DNA of 64,000 nt from Geobacteraceae bacterium (GCA_024281055.1 JAMXLF010000045.1:60250-124249), one strand, 5' to 3'; positions 37,082 through 45,813 are shown, numbered from the stretch's first letter. Numbers and translations are program-made. Notes: generated by a model not told the origin, from the letters alone.

Positions 37082-37432
37082 ATGACAGGAAGAGAGGTCG
37101 TAGAGCAGATCGCCGAAGAGGAGGGGGCAGGGCGACAGTTCGTCAAATGGTGGCGCAGGGCGGATGACGTGGTTGACTACGACCTCATCGACCGGTTTGT
37201 CGCGAGAGCTCAACCGGATGAAGTAATCGACGGCTTTGAGCTCCTCGACCTGGAAGGGATGTGGGAGGTCCTCCTGAGCCTCGACCCGGACAAGCTTGTG
37301 CGGGTGAAACAAGACGGTGAAGAGGTTATCAAGTGGATATGGCAGAGGCCGGGCGGGGTCGAGCAGACCAGCACCTATCCGTTTTCCCCCGAGGGGATCA
37401 TGACCCTGTTCGATGAGGAACTGTTTGCCTAA
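37082..37432 (+). CDS. Small acidic hypothetical protein
   Basis: A 116-residue protein, MTGREVVEQIAEEEG to FDEELFA, with no signal, membrane span or familiar domain. It is acidic and helix-rich with a Trp-rich patch (VKWWRRADDVVDYDLIDRF). AAGGAGGG is well spaced for the start used; the frame extends upstream but that part overlaps the preceding gene. A terminator follows. Confidence 0.65.
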   Translation: MTGREVVEQIAEEEGAGRQFVKWWRRADDVVDYDLIDRFVARAQPDEVIDGFELLDLEGMWEVLLSLDPDKLVRVKQDGEEVIKWIWQRPGGVEQTSTYPFSPEGIMTLFDEELFA

Positions 37433-37460
37433 ATTGACAGAGGCTGCAGCATAGAATGTG

Positions 37461-37497
37461 AAAGGGGCTGACCGGAATGGTCAGCCCCTTTGTTTTT
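37461..37497 (+). terminator. Rho-independent terminator
   Basis: AAAGGGGCTGACC / GGTCAGCCCCTTT stem with a 5-base loop and GTTTTT tail. Downstream is a further word segment, CTTTGTGTCTTCGTGG (37510-37525). Confidence 0.85.
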
Positions 37498-37535
37498 AAC
37501 TTTGTGTCCTTTGTGTCTTCGTGGTGAAAAGTTTT

Positions 37536-38597
37536 TCACTCCAGCAGCTCGGAGTCGGCGTAGTGATGGCTCAAGAACTCCTGGTGGCTGCGGTAGGCCT
37601 GGAGGTAACGGGTATCCTCGGCGTACGTGACCGGGTAGACCTCGGCGACCGGGCGGTGGGCCATCTCCCGGTCGACGTTGACGAAGGTGAAGAGGCAGGT
37701 GTTGGAGAGCGCCTTGGTGGTACGGTCGCGGCTTATTCGCTCAATTCCCGCCTCGACGCAGACCGTGTTCCCCTCGGTGAAGACCACCCGGCTCACATAG
37801 TGGAGCTTGTCGTCCAGATGCACCGGGTAGTGGAAGTTGATCCGGTTCACCGCGGCGATCACCGGCCGGTCGGGAGCGGCGAGCTCGGTGCAGATGGCCG
37901 ACAGCTCGTAGGCGCGTCGCACAAGGTAGCCGCCGAAGATGGTCTTCGGCACGTTCTCCTGCTCCGGGTACATCCGTTCCCACCCCTCGGTGACGAGGCT
38001 CCCGGCCAGGAGACCCTTGAAGTCGGGCTCCTCCTGGGCCAGGTGGAGTCGGCGGAGCATCTCGTACTCCTCGCGGCTCGGAGGCTCCTGCATTGCCGCC
38101 AGATGCCGGCGGTAGGCCTCACGGCGCTCCTTCGCCTTCTCCGCCCGGTGCCGGTCGTTCTCGTCGGCAAGGTCCAGAGGCGGCAGTTCCACTCCCCGGG
38201 TCTTTTCCCTGTCCCCCTCGCGGGCCACCATGGTGAAGTAGCAGGACGCCACGTGCACCGTCGGGTCTCCCGGGTGCTCCACGCGGATCCCCACCTCCAT
38301 GGAGGTCTTTCCCACGTAGTTGATCCTGGCGTGGAACACCAAGTCGCGTGTCACGTCCCCCGGGTGGCGGACGAGGATGTTGTCGATGGCGGCGGTCACC
38401 ACCCGCGCTTCGGGGGCGACCTTGTGGACATAGGCGAGCGCCGTCTCCTCGGCCAGCTTGTCGAGGAATTCCAGGATGCGGCCGAAGCGCAGGTTCGCCT
38501 GGATCGGTTCGTCAACGACCATGTAGCGGCGTCGCAGTGCCGCGTCCGAACCGAAGGGAAGGGTGCGGATAACAGAGGTTCCTTTGGGGGTCGTCAT
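37536..38597 (-). CDS. Tandem hotdog acyl-CoA thioesterase-like protein
   Basis: A 353-residue protein with two hotdog domains joined by a charged helical linker (ADENDRHRAEKAKERREAYRRHL). Domain 1 has LVFHARINYVGKTSMEVGIRVE; domain 2 has TIFGGYLVRRAYELSAICTEL and NRINFHYPVHLDDKLHYVSRV, which is the acyl-CoA thioesterase pattern with a conserved GG and the helical core. Such enzymes hydrolyse acyl-CoA in the cytoplasm. Chain length is unknown. It is monocistronic. Confidence 0.83.
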   Translation of the reverse strand: MTTPKGTSVIRTLPFGSDAALRRRYMVVDEPIQANLRFGRILEFLDKLAEETALAYVHKVAPEARVVTAAIDNILVRHPGDVTRDLVFHARINYVGKTSMEVGIRVEHPGDPTVHVASCYFTMVAREGDREKTRGVELPPLDLADENDRHRAEKAKERREAYRRHLAAMQEPPSREEYEMLRRLHLAQEEPDFKGLLAGSLVTEGWERMYPEQENVPKTIFGGYLVRRAYELSAICTELAAPDRPVIAAVNRINFHYPVHLDDKLHYVSRVVFTEGNTVCVEAGIERISRDRTTKALSNTCLFTFVNVDREMAHRPVAEVYPVTYAEDTRYLQAYRSHQEFLSHHYADSELLE

Positions 38598-38762
38598 GAC
38601 GTGCTCCTTGGTGCGAATCTCTCAAGGGGGGGCTCCCCCCGCGTGCCTTTACAGTTTACTGCAACTGCACCGGGAAGCAATCTGTCAACTTTGCACGGTT
38701 TGCATGGGGACAACATCTCAATAGAATATGATCGAATCTGATTTCAAGAGAGGAGGAGGGGG

Positions 38763-39323
38763 TTACCAGGTCCTGAACTTTCCCGAATCGAGGTGGACAA
38801 AACCCGACCCGGGATAGTAGCCGACTCCGCCGTACCTGAGGTTGAGGGCGGTGTGCCGCAGCTGGTCCAGGCCTATACCGGGGATGGAGATGTCGATGGC
38901 CTTTCCCTTCATGTGCAGGCTGTGCCGGGCGACATGATGCCCTTCCTTGCGTAGCAGGCCGTTATACTCGGGCGAGCGGTATCCGGAAATGATGTGGAAT
39001 TCGTTGCCTCCCCCCAGTTGCTTGTCAACCAAGTTGAGATGTTCGATAACCCGAATGTCCATATTGGCCACTTCTCCCGTGTAATGGCAGCGGAGAATCC
39101 AGTTGAGGGCCTTGAGGGCGTCGGGATTATAGTTGCCTGACAAATCCCGGTAGTCGATGGTGAGCCGTTCCCTGGAATGGGTATTGTAAAGACAGAGTTT
39201 TCCTTCGGGAAGGCTCTCCGGGTCCGGGAGCCTCGCCCAGACAGGCTCCAGCTCCGCCATGAGAAGAACGCAGGCCAGGGAGGCCTTGAGGAACAGTCTT
39301 CTGCTGAATAGAGAGTTGAACAA
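38763..39323 (-). CDS. Tat-exported DUF882 / M15-like peptidoglycan-associated protein
   Basis: A 186-residue protein with a twin-arginine signal (FSRRLFLKASLACVLLM) and a DUF882/YcbK domain: HIISGYRSPEYNGLLRKEGH with HSLHMKGKAIDISIPG and the metal His in YYPGSGFVHLDSG. This is the zinc D,D-carboxypeptidase M15 fold. The start is TTG: GGAGGTGCCAG stands immediately upstream, and the Tat motif follows at once. ORF readings from ATG further up lack a ribosome site. Confidence 0.85.
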   Translation of the reverse strand: MFNSLFSRRLFLKASLACVLLMAELEPVWARLPDPESLPEGKLCLYNTHSRERLTIDYRDLSGNYNPDALKALNWILRCHYTGEVANMDIRVIEHLNLVDKQLGGGNEFHIISGYRSPEYNGLLRKEGHHVARHSLHMKGKAIDISIPGIGLDQLRHTALNLRYGGVGYYPGSGFVHLDSGKFRTW

Positions 39324-39374
39324 CTGGCACCTCCTGTCGCAGCACTTTCTGCCATAATGCACAAAAGTTTCTGT

Positions 39375-39404
39375 ACTGTAACAAAAGTGGGAGGATAAAG
39401 TCAA
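39375..39404 (-). promoter_or_regulatory. Promoter of the DUF882 gene
   Basis: Minus strand TTGACT (39399-39404), 18-base spacer, TACAGT (39375-39380), about 50 bases upstream of the TTG start. Confidence 0.5.
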
Positions 39405-39597
39405 TCCTGCCTCAACCTAAAGAGCGGTTGCCTTGGGGACTCTGCGGTGGATGTCCCGCCCGCTCACTGGGTTTGGAGGGATAGCGACCGTACGGAGGCT
39501 GCAGGTGCGAGGTGAAGGCAGCGTAAAGTACGAACCGCTCTTTATAGCTGACTTTCCCGTTGAAATAATGTATCAAGCAATGGGAGAATGCGGTAAT

Positions 39598-40140
39598 ATG
39601 AGCCTTGCCCATCCCTTGTGGTCCTCCGTAACGCACTATCCGCTCTGGCACTTTTGCGGCATTGTGCTCTTTCTCGTACTGGCCGTCATCCACCGCCGTG
39701 CGCGCTCCTCCGGCGTCATAGTGCTGGTCCTCTGGAACCTGACCGGAGTCATCCTTCACGAAGCGGCTCACCTGCTGGTCGGATTGCTGCTGCGAGCCCA
39801 GCCGGCGGCCATCTCCCTGCTGCCGAAGCGGGATGGCAACGGCTGGCGGCTGGGCAGTGTCCAATTCGGGCGGATCACGGCTATCAACGCCATGCCGGTG
39901 GCTCTGGCACCGCTCGGCCTGATCGGGTTGGCATACTGGCTTGCGCGTCATTGGTTCAGCTGGTATGCGCCCTCTCTCCCGGCGATGCTCGGGCTGTACG
40001 GCTGCATGTTCGTCCTCCTTTACAATGCCCTCCCGTCCCGACAGGACCTGCGCGTGGCATGCACCTGGCGCAGCATCCTCCTTTACGTATCCCTGGCGGT
40101 CGTCCTGGCTGTTTGCTTCCTCAGACCACACATCGACTGA
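39598..40140 (+). CDS. HExxH membrane protein (M50-like)
   Basis: A 180-residue protein with four or five hydrophobic segments and an HExxH motif (LTGVILHEAAHLLVGLLL) inside a membrane helix, the arrangement of intramembrane zinc metalloproteases. The third zinc ligand, usually an Asp in a later helix (NxxPxxxLDG), is not obvious, so activity is uncertain. The start is uncertain: an ATG ten codons earlier (39568) has no ribosome site, and the one used has GGGAG eleven bases upstream. Confidence 0.55.
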   Translation: MSLAHPLWSSVTHYPLWHFCGIVLFLVLAVIHRRARSSGVIVLVLWNLTGVILHEAAHLLVGLLLRAQPAAISLLPKRDGNGWRLGSVQFGRITAINAMPVALAPLGLIGLAYWLARHWFSWYAPSLPAMLGLYGCMFVLLYNALPSRQDLRVACTWRSILLYVSLAVVLAVCFLRPHID

Positions 40141-40257
40141 TGGCGCGTTGCGTGGAAAGGTGTTGCGGAAGGGAGACAGTGGTGGTATAAGGCCCTAGGG
40201 CAGGCAAACCGCCACGCCATGTTTGAAATTGTGACGACATATCTGAGAGGGTTGTCG

Positions 40258-41055
40258 ATGAAATACTGTTTTTCAGGAGCGATGCTTCTCTGTTTCCTGG
40301 TTTGCGCGGCCGGTTGTGCCACATCGCCCGGGGGAGGCAGGGCCGGCAGTGAGGATGCAGCCACCAACAGTGGCAAGGTGGTCAGGGTCGGCGGTGAGGA
40401 TGCAGCCATTAACGGCTTCGTCGTGCCGGTTCAGGAAACATTCGAGGAGGAAAACGGCCTTGCTCTCACCATGGTTCGCAGCCGGCCGGGGAAGGAACTC
40501 GTTGACCTCGAGGCCGGGAAGGTTGACGTGGTTGTTTCCGAGCAGCCGTTGGCGGACTTGGTACGGGAAGCGGCGACAGAGAGGGTGGTGATCGATCCCA
40601 CTCTACTGCGGCAGGTTGAGATCGGGCGCAACAGTACGGTGATTTTTCTGCATCGGAAGAACCGGGTGCGGAAGCTGACGAAGAAGCAACTCAAGGCGAT
40701 CTTCACCGGGCGGCTCACCAACTGGAAGAAATTTGGGGGAGCGGACCAGCACATCGTCGTAGTCTGGAACATCGCCGCAGCCGCCGAGAATGAGACATTC
40801 AGCAGGGAGATCCTCGACGGTGCACCGCTCGTGGCCAAGGTGGTGCCGGTTAGCAGCTACGAGGAGGTGCGCACCCGGGTCATGAGCACGCCGGGCGCGA
40901 TCGGCATCGCTCCCCGCGGTCTGATCGGCGCCACGGTAAAGGTCCCACAGACTCCCGTGGTTGCGGCGCCGGTCATTATGGTGACCCGGGGAGAGCCCGT
41001 GCCGGCTGTGCAGAAGCTCATGGACCTCTTGAAGGATGTGCAGGATATCCAGTGA
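40258..41055 (+). CDS. PstS-like substrate-binding lipoprotein
   Basis: A 265-residue lipoprotein: signal peptide ending in a lipobox (LVCAAGCATS, Cys20), then an N-terminal lobe VRVGGEDAAINGFVVPVQETFEEENG and, in the second lobe, LTKKQLKAIFTGRLTNWKKFGG, which is the hallmark of phosphate-binding PstS proteins. It lacks a full Pst operon nearby and is shorter than PstS (about 345), so the ligand may be phosphate, another oxyanion, or nothing (signalling). AGAGGG precedes the start at 40258. Downstream is a hairpin of weak quality (GGGCGTG / CACGCCC, 41056-41095). Confidence 0.8.
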   Translation: MKYCFSGAMLLCFLVCAAGCATSPGGGRAGSEDAATNSGKVVRVGGEDAAINGFVVPVQETFEEENGLALTMVRSRPGKELVDLEAGKVDVVVSEQPLADLVREAATERVVIDPTLLRQVEIGRNSTVIFLHRKNRVRKLTKKQLKAIFTGRLTNWKKFGGADQHIVVVWNIAAAAENETFSREILDGAPLVAKVVPVSSYEEVRTRVMSTPGAIGIAPRGLIGATVKVPQTPVVAAPVIMVTRGEPVPAVQKLMDLLKDVQDIQ

Positions 41056-41106
41056 GGGCGTGAAGCCCGGATGACTGTCAACCACCACCACGCCCCGCAT
41101 TTTTTC

Positions 41107-41138
41107 TTGACAACTCCGATGCATATCGTCTATATAAT
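41107..41138 (+). promoter_or_regulatory. Promoter of tRNA-Met
   Basis: TTGACA (41107-41112) and TATATAAT (41131-41138). The spacing to the first TATATA is 18 bases. It lies 87 bases upstream of the tRNA. Confidence 0.65.
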
Positions 41139-41224
41139 ATAGCTTCCGATGTCGTGGGACCCTTGGAGAACATGCTGCATGTCGGCTGCTCCGGGGCGGT
41201 TATTGATACACAGACAAATAATTC

Positions 41225-41301
41225 GGCGGTGTAGCTCAGCTGGTTAGAGCATACGGCTCATATCCGTAGTGTCCGGGGTTCAAGTCCCTGCACCGCCACC
41301 A
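41225..41301 (+). tRNA. tRNA-Met (CAT)
   Basis: Complete 77-base cloverleaf with encoded CCA. Acceptor stem GGCGGTG / CACCGCC, D arm AGCTCAGCTGGTTAGAGC, anticodon stem TACGG with loop CTCATAT (anticodon CAT), and T arm CCGGGGTTCAAGTCCCTG (GGTTCAA core). The body resembles elongator tRNA-Met rather than initiator (no CCC-GGG anticodon stem). Its 3' end is the integration site of the island. Confidence 0.96.
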
Positions 41302-41332
41302 TTATACAGTCCAGTAAAGTCTGGACAAGTCC

Positions 41333-41360
41333 AAAAGGCCCTGATAAATCAGGGCTTTTT
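41333..41360 (+). terminator. Terminator of tRNA-Met
   Basis: GCCCTGA-TAAA-TCAGGGC followed by five T residues, 36 bases after the tRNA end, inside the island boundary. Confidence 0.8.
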
Positions 41361-41480
41361 CTTTTTCTGTTGTCCAGTACCGTCCGGTTTGGTATACTCA
41401 AATCCATGAATTTTGGGTATAGGCTTAAGGGTATATTCACTCATAGCTTTGTCCCGTATACCTAAAACGGAGGTAACGCC

Positions 41481-42749
41481 ATGCCAAAGCGGATTCTCCC
41501 CTTAACTGACCTACAGATTAGCAAGGCAAAGCCACAGGATAAACAGGTCACTCTCTTTGACGGGGGTGGCCTGTTTTTGCTTGTAACCCCGACTGGTGGA
41601 AAGTTGTGGCGCTTCAAGTATCGTTACCAAGGAAAAGAGAAGCTTATCTCTCTCGGCACTTACCCTGAAATATCCCTTACAGACGCACGAAAACGCCGTG
41701 AGGATGCCCGGAAGCTCCTGGCGAATGGGGTTGATCCAGGAGAGATCAAGAAGGCACAGAAGGCCGCTGTCATTTCCAGTAGCGAACATTCTTTTGAGGT
41801 GATAGCTCGTGCATGGCACGCCGGAAAGGTCGAGGGATGGGCAGTAAGTCACGCGAAGACCACACTTGAGCGATTAGAGAAGAACATCTTTCCGTGGCTT
41901 GGGGCAAAGCCGGTCACAGAGATAACGCTTTCGGATATAAAGCAGGTGCTCCACCGGATCGAAGAACGTGCCCCCGAATCGGCACGCCGTATGTATGTTG
42001 CACTCAACATGATCTTCCGTTACTGCGTTGCCTCTGAATACATCGGAAGAAACCCTCTTGAAGGCTTAAAGCCAAAAGACATCATGAAGCGGGAGCCGAT
42101 AGAGAAGCATTTCCCTGCCCTTACTCAGCCGCAAGAACTCGCTCCCCTGCTGAGATCGTTAGACGACTTTAAAGGCTCATTCATCGTCAAGTGCGCCCTC
42201 CAGTTTGCCCCGCTTGTCTTTGTTCGCCCTGGCGAGCTTCGCCACGCCGAGTGGTCAGAAATCGACTTTGACGCGGCGGAGTGGAACATTCCCGTTGAAA
42301 AAATGAAGCTCTCCACAAGAGAAAAGATCAAGCGCAAGGGTGACTTTCATTGCGTTCCCCTGAGCAGTCAAGCAATTGAGATTCTGAAGGCTTTACAGCC
42401 ATTGACCGGAAGAAGCCCCTACGTTTTTACGGGCGCCCGTTCTTATCTCCGGCCCATGAGTGAAGGTGCTGTGACGGCTGCGCTTCAGAGGATGGGTTAT
42501 CAGGGCGAACAGACGTGGCATGGCTTCAGAGCGGTTGCCAGAACCCTGCTTGATGAAGTTTTGCAGTTTCGGCCTGATTTCATTGAGCATCAACTTGCCC
42601 ATGCCGTCCGTGATGCACTTGGCAGGGCCTACAATCGCACGTCTCACCTTGCCGAGCGTCGGAAGATGATGCAGTCCTGGGCGGATTACCTGGATGGACT
42701 GAAGAGAGGGGCGAGAATACTTCCGCTGAGACGATCAGATCATGATTAA
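41481..42749 (+). CDS. intS: P4-type tyrosine integrase
   Basis: A 422-residue site-specific recombinase. The N-terminal arm-binding domain is MPKRILPLTDLQISKAKP with RFKYRYQGKEKLISLGTYPEISLTDAR (DUF4102). A SAM-like core-binding domain spans about 110-190. The catalytic domain has Arg in RPGELRHAEW, the HGFRAVART block (His-x-x-Arg) and Tyr in GRAYNRTSHLAER. It catalyses integration of the island at the tRNA-Met end, and excision with a directionality factor, which could be the AlpA-like protein at 43232. The ribosome site (ACGGAGGTAACGCC) is good. Confidence 0.95.
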   Translation: MPKRILPLTDLQISKAKPQDKQVTLFDGGGLFLLVTPTGGKLWRFKYRYQGKEKLISLGTYPEISLTDARKRREDARKLLANGVDPGEIKKAQKAAVISSSEHSFEVIARAWHAGKVEGWAVSHAKTTLERLEKNIFPWLGAKPVTEITLSDIKQVLHRIEERAPESARRMYVALNMIFRYCVASEYIGRNPLEGLKPKDIMKREPIEKHFPALTQPQELAPLLRSLDDFKGSFIVKCALQFAPLVFVRPGELRHAEWSEIDFDAAEWNIPVEKMKLSTREKIKRKGDFHCVPLSSQAIEILKALQPLTGRSPYVFTGARSYLRPMSEGAVTAALQRMGYQGEQTWHGFRAVARTLLDEVLQFRPDFIEHQLAHAVRDALGRAYNRTSHLAERRKMMQSWADYLDGLKRGARILPLRRSDHD

Positions 42750-43011
42750 GGTAAAAATTAGTACGGTAGATGAGGCTCTGCTTGGGTTCATAATTGACAT
42801 GATCAGCGGAAAAGGCGGAACAGATAAGACAATTTTCTTCTGGCAAAATGGAGCAGTTTGTGGTACTAAGCCTGCAACGCCGAATGACTTGCGTGGTGAC
42901 GAAATCTTTCGGCAAATACGGCATCTGCCTCCGGAGAAGAAATTTAATGGAAGAATGGAGGTTAATCGCCAACTTGGGGAGGTAAAAGAAGTGATTTTTA
43001 TTAAAGATTAA
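42742..43011 (+). CDS. Small hypothetical protein behind integrase
   Basis: An 89-residue frame overlapping the integrase stop by 8 bases: MIKVKISTVDEALLGF to KEVIFIKD. There is no recognised domain. It has an amphipathic, mixed alpha/beta look and codon use like the island. Translational coupling to the integrase is possible because there is no good independent ribosome site. The level of support is moderate. Confidence 0.45.
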   Translation: MIKVKISTVDEALLGFIIDMISGKGGTDKTIFFWQNGAVCGTKPATPNDLRGDEIFRQIRHLPPEKKFNGRMEVNRQLGEVKEVIFIKD

Positions 43012-43114
43012 GTGTTGGAGCTGTCATAGCGCCTGAAGTGTACCGCTACCTAATTGGCGCGGAGCTGACGGAGACCTACCTGACAGCATAATCTCATACC
43101 TCCTCCTCGACCAG

Positions 43115-43126
43115 AGTACATGTACT
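43115..43126. promoter_or_regulatory. 12-bp palindrome upstream of AlpA-like gene
   Basis: AGTACATGTACT is perfectly palindromic and lies 106 bases before the AlpA-like start, in a gap without a gene. It is a candidate operator. Confidence 0.35.
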
Positions 43127-43231
43127 GCTGGTGTCAGGGGCCGGGATAAAGGCGTGAGCGAATCCAAGGTGCAGTATGCCTATGGTATCGCCACGCCTTT
43201 TTTCGTGGTCTGTACCGGAGAGGAGAGGATG

Positions 43232-43510
43232 ATGAATTCACGAGTATTTAAGAGGCCGCATGAAGAAATCCCTTCAAGCCAAACAATTCTTCCTGAGACC
43301 GGTTTTATCCGGATCCCTCAAATTATTGGCGATCCTAAAGCTGACCCGCCCCTTCCTGCAATAGTCCCGGTTTCGAGAAGTACTCTTTGGAACATGGTAA
43401 AAGAAGGGCGCTTTCCCCGTCCGGTGAAACTTGGTCCGCGGATTACTGTCTGGAGGGTTGAAGACGTTCGCGCTTTCATAGAGAACGCCGCAACTTCTCA
43501 GGAATCTTAA
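43232..43510 (+). CDS. AlpA-family regulator / excisionase-like protein
   Basis: A 92-residue protein with the AlpA helix-turn-helix: FIRIPQIIGDPKADPPLPAI, VPVSRSTLWNMVKEGRFPRPVKLGPRITVWRVEDVRAFIE. Members of this family act as excisionase-like directionality factors or activate integrase genes in P4-like elements. The start at 43232 has GGAGAGG about 5 bases upstream; an adjacent ATG three bases earlier is equally possible, and the longer frame from 43154 (GTG) has no ribosome site. It is followed 2 bases later by the winged-helix gene. Confidence 0.82.
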   Translation: MNSRVFKRPHEEIPSSQTILPETGFIRIPQIIGDPKADPPLPAIVPVSRSTLWNMVKEGRFPRPVKLGPRITVWRVEDVRAFIENAATSQES

Positions 43511-43512
43511 TT

Positions 43513-43986
43513 ATGGAACCGCGAATCTTCAAACCGGCCAAGCATAGGGCTGTCCTTCATAATGGCAGGGATCGTAAGCCTCCGAGTAAATTTGAAGACT
43601 GGTGGGCAAAGGTTTACGTACACATTGTAATCCACCCAGCTTGGAGGCACTTATCGGCATCGGCAAAAGACGTGATGCTGATATGTTATGCAAAAGCTGG
43701 AAATGCTGCCAGCAAAGGAATAAAAGATTCCGAGGGACGCCCTAAATTTACTTTCGCTTTTTCAGAGGCGGAGAAAGTTCTCAAAATGCCGTCTCCGACC
43801 TTCAGTCGCACATTGAGCGAGTTGCAGGAGAAGGGCTTCATAGGGGTCTCTTGTTATGGCGGCATCCTATTAGGAAAGGGTCGACCAGCAGAATACCATT
43901 TGACCGACAGATGGAAAGAATGGGAGCCTCCCCCAAGGGATACGACGAACATCACGAAAGCGCGAGGTTGTCGCAAAAAGGAATAA
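43513..43986 (+). CDS. Winged-helix protein of the island
   Basis: A 157-residue protein. A basic N-terminus (MEPRIFKPAKHRAVLHNGRDRKPPSKFEDWW) is followed by a winged-helix core (LSASAKDVMLICYAKAGN, KVLKMPSPTFSRTLSELQEKGFIGVSCYGG). It resembles replication or regulatory winged-helix proteins carried by small mobile elements, but I cannot name the family. It is 2 bases behind the AlpA-like gene, so they are one transcript. Confidence 0.6.
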   Translation: MEPRIFKPAKHRAVLHNGRDRKPPSKFEDWWAKVYVHIVIHPAWRHLSASAKDVMLICYAKAGNAASKGIKDSEGRPKFTFAFSEAEKVLKMPSPTFSRTLSELQEKGFIGVSCYGGILLGKGRPAEYHLTDRWKEWEPPPRDTTNITKARGCRKKE

Positions 43987-44035
43987 CACAGATACCCAAA
44001 AATAATTTAACATTCTCCGCAAAATGAATTCCCAG

Positions 44036-44162
44036 ATAAGGCGCCTTAAGAAAGATCACTTAAGGCGCCTTATGTTCTTCAGTTCCGATTGGTATGCTTT
44101 TCCGTACTTTCCATTAAGGGTGCTTACGTGAAACAAAATAATGTTCGCATAAGGCTCCTTAA
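44036..44162. repeat. Cluster of ATAAGGCGCCTTAAG repeats
   Basis: ATAAGGCGCCTTAAG (44036-44050) and its exact inverse (44059-44073) are separated by 8 bases. A third copy with one base change (ATAAGGCTCCTTAAG) is at 44148-44162, and a decayed one is near 44112. Each copy itself contains the palindrome AAGGCGCCTT. The 720-base gap 43987-44706 has no convincing gene; this cluster is its only clear structure. Iterons, an operator set or an oriT-like region are possible. Confidence 0.6.
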
Positions 44163-44706
44163 GACTTTCTAGAAGGTCTAGCCATAGCCGTTACAGATTT
44201 AAATAGCGTCATGAAGTTGGTTCCCGTAAAAGTAATACGCCACTAACAAGCTGGCAGTTGGTACGCGATAGTTTCGATAAAGGCCGGAGGGCGAAATAGG
44301 GCGACAAATTGCGATCTCTTCCCTGGGATAGATGGCTGGTAGGAAATGATAAGGTAAGCCATGTCTCACGATCCATCGATTGTTTACTGTTCGCCAAATT
44401 AAGGGCGCGAGAAGATTAGAAAAATTGACCGAAGGCCCTGTTTAATGTAAGGGACAGGCGCGAATCGGCCGTCCTCGTAGAACTGAAGCAGTGGCAGAAG
44501 GCAGAACTGACCAGAGCGACGCCGTCGTCATCACCGATGATTTGCTCTTCTTACCGTTGCTGCAAGGCAGATTTGACTTATAAATACATGCATACGAGAT
44601 CAAACTCAAGAAAACCCTGAGTCTGGCAAAAAACCGGAAACAGCCGGAAGTTTTTGAAGGAACTTGAGGCTTGTCCACTGCTGGCTGAGAAACCAGGAGG
44701 TAAAAC

Positions 44707-45579
44707 ATGCCATACCAGGACTCGCTGTTTTCGGACGAGCAGGAGCAAGAAAATGTTTCACCGCGGCTGCTGCACTTTGAGGATTGCGCCTCGGCCATCG
44801 ACGACCTGTTTATTCGAGCCCTGAACGAAAAAGGGGAAAACGGCTTCCTTGAGTTTCTTGACTTTGTGGTCCGCTTCAACAACCTCTCTGTTTACAACGC
44901 GATGCTTGTCAAAGTTCAGCGTCCCGGGGCTTCGGCTGTTGCAAGTCGCCTTCAGTGGGAAAGGCATGGGAGAAAGGTAAATCCTGACGGCATCCCTATT
45001 GTCATCCTTCAACCATTTGGTCCGGTCCGCTTCGTCTATGAGCTGGGGGACACGGACGGCAGGCCGCTTCCCGGGCAACTTGATTCTCCTCTGCTCGCCT
45101 TCGGTAACCTGACGAGGAGAGAGTACGACGCCACCTGTCAAGCAGCTGCCAGATATGGTGTAGAGGTCGTTGAAACCGACAACTACGGTACCCACCTTGC
45201 CGGGTCTGCCATCGGTCGCGCAATCTATCCTGAGGGATACACGGGAAATAGAGACACTTGCTTCAGGATAAGGCTCAATGCCAAGCAGGGTCTTCCGACC
45301 CGGTATGCCACCCTTGCCCACGAACTGGGTCATGTTTATTGCGGCCATGTCGGTGCTGATCCAAAGAACCGCTGGCCAAATCGCTCTAAATTGCCACACT
45401 CGATCCGCGAGCTGGAAGCTGAAGCGGTAGCATGGCTTGTCTGTCAGCGTGCCGGAGTAAAGACCCGCTCGAAAGAATACTTGCAATCGCTGATGCGAGA
45501 CACCGACCTCACGTGTGTCAGCATGTACGGCATTTTCGAGGCAGCCAATCGGGTTGAGTCGCGGACGGTTCCGAAATGA
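44707..45579 (+). CDS. ImmA/IrrE-like zinc metallopeptidase (ArdC-like)
   Basis: A 290-residue protein. The N-terminal part (1-120) is LHFEDCASAIDDLF to PIVILQPFGPVRFVYEL, like the N-terminal domain of ArdC antirestriction proteins. The C-terminal part has the zinc motif HELGHVYCGHVG with Glu in RELEAEAVAWLVCQRAG, the ImmA/IrrE peptidase core. ArdC proteins block restriction enzymes; IrrE/ImmA proteases cleave repressors. Placement just before a defence block fits both a regulatory protease and a self-protection factor. AGGAGG 6 bases upstream fixes the start. A strong hairpin terminator separates it from the next block. Confidence 0.75.
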   Translation: MPYQDSLFSDEQEQENVSPRLLHFEDCASAIDDLFIRALNEKGENGFLEFLDFVVRFNNLSVYNAMLVKVQRPGASAVASRLQWERHGRKVNPDGIPIVILQPFGPVRFVYELGDTDGRPLPGQLDSPLLAFGNLTRREYDATCQAAARYGVEVVETDNYGTHLAGSAIGRAIYPEGYTGNRDTCFRIRLNAKQGLPTRYATLAHELGHVYCGHVGADPKNRWPNRSKLPHSIRELEAEAVAWLVCQRAGVKTRSKEYLQSLMRDTDLTCVSMYGIFEAANRVESRTVPK

Positions 45580-45776
45580 TGGCGGGACGTTCAGGAACAA
45601 CTGAGTGAAAGCAGTAAATCCCTTGCTGATAATACCGTTGCAGTACAATGGGGTGTGACGCACTCATTGACAATCGTTGACATTAAAGTTTAAAAGGTGT
45701 ATTAAATTTTAGCAATTTTGCAATGTTTTATGGATGTTATGAACAGAGGACTATGATGAACGTGAGTCTCAAATAA

Positions 45777-45813
45777 GCCGTCCAAATCAGCAAATCGCTG
45801 ATGGACGGCTTTT
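45777..45813 (+). terminator. Terminator before the defence operon
   Basis: AGCCGTCC / GGACGGCT stem with an inner TCAGC / GCTGA stem and TTTT tail. It isolates the five-gene block from the metallopeptidase. Confidence 0.75.

Noticed and set aside
44209..44397. 62-codon minus-strand frame in the repeat-bearing gap
   Set aside because: No ribosome site and no similarity pattern.
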